DNA of 11,682 nt, taken from NCBI GenBank assembly GCA_001787455.1, contig MFXA01000007.1, positions 1 to 11,682 on the forward strand, given 5' to 3'. Every line of letters starts with the position of its first letter. Position 1 is the first letter of the stretch. The DNA is from Candidatus Peregrinibacteria bacterium RIFCSPLOWO2_01_FULL_39_12 (GTDB lineage: Bacteria; Patescibacteriota; Gracilibacteria; UBA1369; LOWO2-01-FULL-3). The notes under the pieces were generated by a model. That model did no database searches and was not told where the DNA came from. It saw only the letters and a program-made list of their open reading frames with translations. Both the position numbers and the translations under genes were made by a program. Positions 6,307 to 11,682 of this stretch are shown piece by piece.

Positions 6307-6633
6307 ATGGATGATTGTGTTTTTTGCAAGATCGCTTCCAAATCAATTGATGCAAACCTTTTGCATGAGGATGATTTGTGCGTGATATTTCGCGATATTC
6401 ATCCAAAAGCGCCGACTCATCTTTTAATAGTTTCTAAAAAACATATCCCTTCAATTTCCGAAATGGAGGAAGGTGATGAAAAGATCGTAGGACATCTTAT
6501 AAACAGCGCTAAAAATATTGCGAAAAAACTATCTTTAACAGGTTATCAATTGCAATTTAACGTCGGAAAAGACGGCGGTCAGGAAATTTTTCATTTGCAT
6601 CTTCATCTGATGTCTAATTTATCTTCACAATGA
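6307..6633 (+). CDS. HIT-family (histidine triad) nucleotide hydrolase
   Basis: Small cytoplasmic protein of the HINT/HIT superfamily, whose members hydrolyse nucleoside phosphoramidates or related adenylated compounds. From ATG 6307 it has 108 residues, slightly short for the family. The start gives the typical MDDCVFCKIA N-terminus, with a Cys-x-x-Cys pair (Cys4, Cys7) that in many members binds zinc with two histidines (here probably His46 and His96). The body has HEDDLCVIFRDIHPKAPTHLLIVSKKHI (written here only to locate residues 20-47), NVGKDGGQEIFH, and the histidine triad HLHLH (96-100). The C-terminal tail after the triad is only eight residues and lacks the GGR-type ending of many relatives. 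An in-frame ATG at 6259 would add 16 residues but lies in a hairpin and is unlike the family. The stop overlaps the dnaE start (ATGA), so translation is probably coupled. The natural substrate cannot be told. Confidence 0.92.
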   Translation: MDDCVFCKIASKSIDANLLHEDDLCVIFRDIHPKAPTHLLIVSKKHIPSISEMEEGDEKIVGHLINSAKNIAKKLSLTGYQLQFNVGKDGGQEIFHLHLHLMSNLSSQ

Positions 6634-9600
6634 GTTTTGTAAATTTACATGCACATTCGCACTACAGCCTGCTCGATGGATTCGGGACACCGAAAGATAT
6701 AGTGTTAAGAGCAAAAGAATTGGGATATCCTGCTGCCGCTTTAACCGATCACGGTGTGACTTACGGGCTGATTGAATTTTATTATGCCGCTACAGAGGCT
6801 TCCATAAAGCCAATTTTGGGCTGTGAGATGTATGTCGCTCCCAGGACACGTTTTGATAAAGAGGCCAAAATCGATAATAAACCGTACCATTTAACCGTTT
6901 TGGCGAAAGATTCCGAGGGCTACCATAATCTGTTAAAATTAACCACAAAAGCCAATCTTGAAGGATTTTATTATAAACCAAGGGTGGATTATGGGCTTTT
7001 AAAAGCTTACAGCAAAGGACTTATTGTTTTAAGCGGATGTATTGCCGGACATTTGCCTAGGCTTATCCTTTCCGGGAACGATGAAGAAGCTTGTAACTTG
7101 ATTGAAAAACACATAGAAATTTTCGGGAAAGAGAATTATTTTCTTGAGATTCAGGATAATCCGCTCATGGAAAATCAGGTTATTGTAAATGAAAAACTTA
7201 AAACATTCGGGAAAAAATACGGGCTCGGCTTGGTTTTAACTTACGACTCACATTATCCAAGGCCTGAGGACAGCGAGGCGCATGATATCTTGTTATGTAT
7301 TCAGACACAAACAAATGTTAATGATGAGAACAGGATGCGCTATATAGGCGATTATTCCATCCGTGACATTAACGAATTGAGGGAAGCGTATAAGGATTTT
7401 CCCGGCGCGATTGAAAATACCTTAAAAATTGCCGATGCCTGTAATGTTAAAATTGATTTTGGAAAAAATTTAATTCCATCGTTTAAGACTCCTCAAAATG
7501 AAAGCCCCGAAGTTTATTTAAAAATGCTTTGCGAGGAAGGTTTAAAAAATCGTTTTGGAGGCAAAAAAATACCCGCGGATTATAAAAACCGTTTGAAATA
7601 CGAGCTTACTACAGTGCATAATATGGGTTTTGACACATATTTTTTGATTGTTCATGATTTTGTTAAATATGCGAAAGAAAAAAATATAACCGTAGGACCG
7701 GGACGCGGTTCGGCTGCAGGATCAATTTTAGCTTGGTCGCTCAATATTACCGATCTGGATCCTATAGAATACGGACTTCTTTTTGAACGTTTTCTGAATC
7801 CGGAAAGAGTTAGCATGCCCGATATCGATATTGATTTTGCAGATAATCGTAGAGATGAGGTTCTCAATTATGTAATCGAAAAATATGGACGCGACAATGT
7901 TTCCCAGATAATTACTTTTGGAACTATGGCTCCGCGAGCCGCTGTACGCGATACTGGAAGAGCGCTTGGCTATCCTTATGATGAAGTGGATCAACTTGCA
8001 AAAACTATTCCGCCTCCCGTTTTAGGGAAGAACACTCCCCTATGCGTATCTATTAAGGATGATCCCGCTTTGGGAAAAGCTTATAAAGATAATGAACGTG
8101 CAAGAATTTTGCTTGATCATGCGGTGAAACTGGAAGGTACTCTCAGACACGCAGGAACCCACGCATGCGCGGTTGTAATTTCGGAAGATTCTTTAACCGA
8201 GTATACCGCTCTTCAATATGGAGCTGGCGGCGGAACTGAAATTGTCACGCAGTATTCAATGAAGCCTCTTGAAGATATCGGACTTCTCAAAATGGATTTT
8301 TTGGGGCTTAAAAATCTTACAATCATCGAACAAACCGAGAAAATTGTAAAAGTTGTGCATGACAAAGAAGTGGACATTAAAAAAATTCCTTTAGATGACA
8401 AAAAAACTTTTGCACTTTTACAACATGCGGATACAACCGGTGTTTTTCAGTTGGAATCCGCAGGGATGAAGCGATATTTAAAAAATCTCAAGCCGACCGA
8501 GTTTGATGATATCGTTGCCATGGGCGCTTTATATCGACCCGGTCCGATGGAGTGGATTCCCCAATACATAGAGGGGAAACATCATCCTGAAAAAGTTCAT
8601 TATCTTCATGAATCTTTTAAAAAAGTATTACAGCCGACTCACGGTGTTGCCGTATACCAGGAGCAAATTCTTCAGATTGCGCGTGATTTTGCCGGTTTTA
8701 CTCTTGGAGAAGCCGATATTTTGCGCAAGGCTGTGGGCAAAAAAATAGGGTCGCTTCTTACCAAACAAAGGGAAAAATTTATTGAAGGAGCTGTTAAAAA
8801 CGGTCATAAAAAACAATTCGCGGAAGAAGTTTTCGACAAAGTTATCGAACCTTTTGCCGGATATGGATTTAATAAAGCGCACGCCGTTTGTTACGGGCTT
8901 ATTGCTTATCAAACCGCTTATTTAAAGGCACACTTCCCTACCGCATTTATGACTGCGCTTTTGTGCAGTGATGCCGGCAATACGGATAGAATTGTTCTTG
9001 AAATAAAAGAATGTATTGAAATGGGAATAGATGTTTTGCCGCCGTCAATTAATGAATCGGGCGTAAATTTTACCGTAATCAATAATGACAAAATAAGGTT
9101 TGGTCTGCTTGCGACCAAAGGAGTCGGCGAGGGTTCCATAAATGAAATAATTGTCGAACGCATAAAAGGAGGCGAATATACTTCTTTGGAAAATTTTGCG
9201 AGACGCGTTTCCGCCCAAATCTTAAATAAAAAACTGATTCAGGCTTTGGCGCTTAGCGGCGCTTTTGACGATCTTGGAGATAGAAATCAGATATCCGAAA
9301 ATTACGATGGAATATGCAAATATGCGAAATTGATACAACAATCAGTGACAAACGGACAAACCGATATATTCGGATTTATGGGAGATGAAGCGGAAAAAAT
9401 TGCATTTACTTTAAAAAAAGTGCCTCAGGCGACAAGCATACAGCATCTAAAATGGGAAAAAGAATTCCTCGGGTTATATGTTTCAGGGCATCCTTTGCGC
9501 GGGTTAAAATCCTATATAGCGAAAAAGGCAAATTTAATCGGAGAATTGACACAAAAACAGGTCGGTAAAACTGTAAAAGTGCTCGGCATGATTACCAATT

Positions 9601-10202
9601 TAAAAAAAGTTTTGACTAAGAATGGCGGATACATGGCTACTTTTGTAATCGAGGATCCGAGCGGAAAGGTTAACGGGATTATGTTTCCCAAAGCTTTAGC
9701 TCATTACGGAGCGGAACTTAATGAAGATTTAATTATCGGATTTAACGGAAAATTGGATCATAGAAGAAGCCAATATCAGGTTATTTGCGATACTGCAAAA
9801 GTGCTTTCGCTCGATACAATGATGGAAAATGCGAAAAAAAGCCGTTTATACAAGCCCGACGATAAGTCCGATATCGTAATAAGACTTTTGGATGATATTT
9901 TAACTGAAGATTTGGAAGCAATCGTTCCCGGAATAGAGGGGAAATCCATAAATGTTATAGAGAATTTTGATGTGGGCGATGTTTGTGATTGTGCTAAAAA
10001 TGATTCTTACTTAATTGAAATTCCGGCAAGCGCCGATAATGAAATTATGACATCTTTAAAAGATTTACTGATGAAACACAGGGGCGATACGGATGTTGAG
10101 CTTTATTTGTCCAATGTAAAACGCAGAATAAAACTTCCCTTTAAAATAAAAATTTCCGACGAGTTGAAAGCTGATATTGATTCTTTGCTTGTTGCCAATT
10201 AA
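6630..10202 (+). CDS. dnaE: DNA polymerase III alpha subunit (replicative polymerase)
   Basis: C-family polymerase that synthesises the chromosome within the replisome; 1190 residues, normal for DnaE1. The N-terminal PHP domain (about 1-215) keeps a full set of candidate metal ligands: His7, His9, Asp16, His41, Glu66, His87, Cys137, Asp206 and His208. This suggests a working metal-dependent 3'-5' exonuclease. The palm contains GPGRGSAAGS (356-365), the catalytic pair in PDIDIDF (Asp400, Asp402) and the third aspartate in KMDFLGL (Asp556). HAGTHACAVVIS (507-518), FQLES, YRPGPM and the FNKAHAVCYG segment (747-756) follow. A helix-hairpin-helix region lies near 828-880, an internal clamp-binding motif QTDIF at 910-914, an OB fold at about 981-1060, and a C-terminal domain to 1190. 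The start overlaps the HIT stop by 4 nt; aspS begins 9 nt after the stop. No intein or frameshift is seen. Confidence 0.97.
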   Translation: MSFVNLHAHSHYSLLDGFGTPKDIVLRAKELGYPAAALTDHGVTYGLIEFYYAATEASIKPILGCEMYVAPRTRFDKEAKIDNKPYHLTVLAKDSEGYHNLLKLTTKANLEGFYYKPRVDYGLLKAYSKGLIVLSGCIAGHLPRLILSGNDEEACNLIEKHIEIFGKENYFLEIQDNPLMENQVIVNEKLKTFGKKYGLGLVLTYDSHYPRPEDSEAHDILLCIQTQTNVNDENRMRYIGDYSIRDINELREAYKDFPGAIENTLKIADACNVKIDFGKNLIPSFKTPQNESPEVYLKMLCEEGLKNRFGGKKIPADYKNRLKYELTTVHNMGFDTYFLIVHDFVKYAKEKNITVGPGRGSAAGSILAWSLNITDLDPIEYGLLFERFLNPERVSMPDIDIDFADNRRDEVLNYVIEKYGRDNVSQIITFGTMAPRAAVRDTGRALGYPYDEVDQLAKTIPPPVLGKNTPLCVSIKDDPALGKAYKDNERARILLDHAVKLEGTLRHAGTHACAVVISEDSLTEYTALQYGAGGGTEIVTQYSMKPLEDIGLLKMDFLGLKNLTIIEQTEKIVKVVHDKEVDIKKIPLDDKKTFALLQHADTTGVFQLESAGMKRYLKNLKPTEFDDIVAMGALYRPGPMEWIPQYIEGKHHPEKVHYLHESFKKVLQPTHGVAVYQEQILQIARDFAGFTLGEADILRKAVGKKIGSLLTKQREKFIEGAVKNGHKKQFAEEVFDKVIEPFAGYGFNKAHAVCYGLIAYQTAYLKAHFPTAFMTALLCSDAGNTDRIVLEIKECIEMGIDVLPPSINESGVNFTVINNDKIRFGLLATKGVGEGSINEIIVERIKGGEYTSLENFARRVSAQILNKKLIQALALSGAFDDLGDRNQISENYDGICKYAKLIQQSVTNGQTDIFGFMGDEAEKIAFTLKKVPQATSIQHLKWEKEFLGLYVSGHPLRGLKSYIAKKANLIGELTQKQVGKTVKVLGMITNLKKVLTKNGGYMATFVIEDPSGKVNGIMFPKALAHYGAELNEDLIIGFNGKLDHRRSQYQVICDTAKVLSLDTMMENAKKSRLYKPDDKSDIVIRLLDDILTEDLEAIVPGIEGKSINVIENFDVGDVCDCAKNDSYLIEIPASADNEIMTSLKDLLMKHRGDTDVELYLSNVKRRIKLPFKIKISDELKADIDSLLVAN

Positions 10203-10211
10203 GATGACGGT

Positions 10212-11682
10212 ATGTACAGAACTCACACCTGCAATGGTCTAACCGAAAAATCGGCAGGAAAAAAAATTACATTATGCGGATGGGTTTATAGGAGAAGGGA
10301 TCACGGCGGCATGATTTTTATAGATTTAAGAGACCGTTACGGAATCACTCAAATAGTTTCCGATCCTGTGAATTTTGCCGATGCGCATAAAGTTATGGAC
10401 TGTGTGCGTGGTGAATTTGTGATTCAAATTGAAGGAACTGTTAGGATGCGGCCTGAAGGACAAGAAAATAAAAGTTTAGATACAGGAAAAATTGAAGTAC
10501 TTGTATCGAAAGCGGCAGTTTTAAATCCTTCAAAAACTCCTCCTTTTGAAATAGACGAAGGCGGGGTGTTGGGTGAAGAAATCAGGCTAAAATACAGATA
10601 TCTCGATTTGAGGCGCGACCGGCTTAAGAACAATATTATACTAAGGCATCAAATCATTAAATTTATCAGGGATTTTTTTGACAAAGAAGGTTTTATAGAA
10701 GTTGAAACGCCAATTCTTATAAAGGGAACTCCCGAGGGAAGCAGAGAATATCTGGTCCCTTCCAGGCTTTATCCGGGGACATTTTATGTTTTGCCGCAAT
10801 CTCCTCAGCAGTTAAAACAGCTTTTAATGGTGGCTGGTTTCGATAAATATTTCCAAATCGCCAGATGTTTCAGAGATGAGGATCAGCGCGGTGATCGCCA
10901 GCCCGAATTTACACAACTGGACTTGGAAATGTCTTTTGTAGACATGGAGGATATTATGAAAGTGAACGAACCTCTTCTTATAGATTTAACCAAAAAATTC
11001 GCTCGGAATAAAAAAATAAAAAAAGTTCCATTTCCCGTTTTAACTTATCACGAAGCGATGAATACTTATGGCAGTGACAAGCCCGATTTGCGCTTCGATT
11101 TGCCAATTGTCGATATTACCGATATCGCAAAAAAATGTGAATTCAGCATTTTTAAAAACACAGCCGAATCAGGCGGAGTTGTTAAAGCTTTGAACGTTCC
11201 AAGCGGAGCAAAATTTACCAGAAAAGAAATAGATGAGTTTTCTGAGATAGCGAAAATATATAGAGCTAAGGGGCTTGCTTACATTGTCCTTCAAGGTGGA
11301 GAGCTTAAATCCCCTCTTACAAAATATTTTAAAGATGAGGAAATAAAAGAAATTGTTAAAAGATGTAAAGCAAAAGACGGCGATATTATTTTCTTTTCGG
11401 CCGACAAATTTGAAATTGCATGCACTTCGCTCGGATATGTCCGAATAGCCGCAGCTAAAAAGATGAATCTTATAGATGAAAACGTTTTTGCCTATTTGTG
11501 GGTTACCGATTTCCCGATGTTTGAGCGCGACGAAGAAACGAAAAAATTAAATGCCGTACATCATCCTTTTACCGCGCCGAAAAATCCGGAAGAATTAAAA
11601 AGCAATCCGGAAAAAGCTTTGGCAAAAGCGTATGACATAATTCTTAACGGAAGCGAAATCGGCGGCGGATCCATCAGAATAC
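10212..11682 (+). CDS. aspS: Aspartyl-tRNA synthetase, bacterial type, C-terminal end missing (window edge)
   Basis: Class II synthetase that charges tRNA-Asp, and possibly tRNA-Asn, with aspartate. 490 codons are visible of an expected 580-600. The N-terminal OB anticodon-binding domain (about 1-110) has CGWVYRRRDHGGMIFIDLRD (22-41), RPEG (80-83) and TGKIEV. The catalytic domain shows YRYLDLRR (128-135), VETPIL (164-169), EGSREYLVPSR (175-185), QSPQQLKQLLM (196-206), motif 2 FRDEDQRGDRQPEFTQLDLE (220-239) and YGSDKPDLRFD (286-296). A bacterial-type GAD insertion (about 300-410) follows, then HHPFTAP (450-456) and NGSEIGGGSIR (479-489). Motif 3 lies beyond the window. His31 in DHGG is the residue associated with relaxed tRNA specificity. 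The start at 10212 lacks a clear Shine-Dalgarno; the nearby ATG at 10204 is out of frame. It probably shares the dnaE transcript. Confidence 0.96.
   Translation, partial: MYRTHTCNGLTEKSAGKKITLCGWVYRRRDHGGMIFIDLRDRYGITQIVSDPVNFADAHKVMDCVRGEFVIQIEGTVRMRPEGQENKSLDTGKIEVLVSKAAVLNPSKTPPFEIDEGGVLGEEIRLKYRYLDLRRDRLKNNIILRHQIIKFIRDFFDKEGFIEVETPILIKGTPEGSREYLVPSRLYPGTFYVLPQSPQQLKQLLMVAGFDKYFQIARCFRDEDQRGDRQPEFTQLDLEMSFVDMEDIMKVNEPLLIDLTKKFARNKKIKKVPFPVLTYHEAMNTYGSDKPDLRFDLPIVDITDIAKKCEFSIFKNTAESGGVVKALNVPSGAKFTRKEIDEFSEIAKIYRAKGLAYIVLQGGELKSPLTKYFKDEEIKEIVKRCKAKDGDIIFFSADKFEIACTSLGYVRIAAAKKMNLIDENVFAYLWVTDFPMFERDEETKKLNAVHHPFTAPKNPEELKSNPEKALAKAYDIILNGSEIGGGSIRI

Noticed and set aside
1..11682. UGA reassigned to glycine, as in some Gracilibacteria and SR1
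   Set aside because: No conserved gene has an in-frame TGA, and nadC and the HIT gene end naturally at TGA.
1..11682. Mobile elements, prophage, CRISPR or defence island
   Set aside because: No transposase, integrase, regular direct-repeat array or nuclease-toxin genes were seen; all clear genes are core functions or a likely conserved regulator.

Overview
The window is an AT-rich, gene-dense stretch of bacterial chromosome with housekeeping genes and no mobile element, CRISPR array or rRNA. It uses the standard genetic code: nadC and the HIT gene end in TGA, and no gene has an in-frame TGA. Compact spacing, very short leaders, mostly absent Shine-Dalgarno sequences and an orphan sigma-region-4/winged-helix protein suggest a Patescibacteria (CPR) genome. 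A Peregrinibacteria/Gracilibacteria-like member with the standard code is plausible. That placement is inference from protein style, not a database result.

Layout. (1) 1-2147, minus: valS, valyl-tRNA synthetase, cut at its C-terminal end by the window edge. (2) 2148-2266: a short divergent promoter region. The plus-strand promoter is a perfect TTGACA-17-TATAAT; the valS promoter is TTGTCA-18-TAGAAT with an extended -10. (3) 2267-4755, plus: an unrecognised small charged protein, then nadA (quinolinate synthase) and nadC (quinolinate phosphoribosyltransferase), probably one transcript. Together nadA and nadC turn iminoaspartate plus dihydroxyacetone phosphate into nicotinate mononucleotide; no L-aspartate oxidase gene is present here. 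(4) 4756-5174: two hairpins, a minus-strand tRNA-Leu(UAG) with encoded CCA, its probable promoter, a nested palindrome, and a plus-strand promoter. (5) 5175-11682, plus: a sigma-region-4 plus winged-helix/HARE-like regulator, a HIT-family hydrolase whose stop overlaps the start of dnaE (ATGA), dnaE (replicative DNA polymerase III alpha with an apparently intact PHP exonuclease metal site), and aspS (aspartyl-tRNA synthetase, cut at the window end). The last three genes are almost contiguous and probably co-transcribed.

Points most worth a second look: the sigma4/winged-helix protein, which lacks any sigma region 2 and so should modulate RNA polymerase rather than act as a normal sigma; the nested palindrome between the tRNA-Leu and regulator promoters; the AspRS His31 signature suggesting a non-discriminating enzyme; several departures from the usual active-site motifs in NadC; and the unknown protein that opens the NAD operon.
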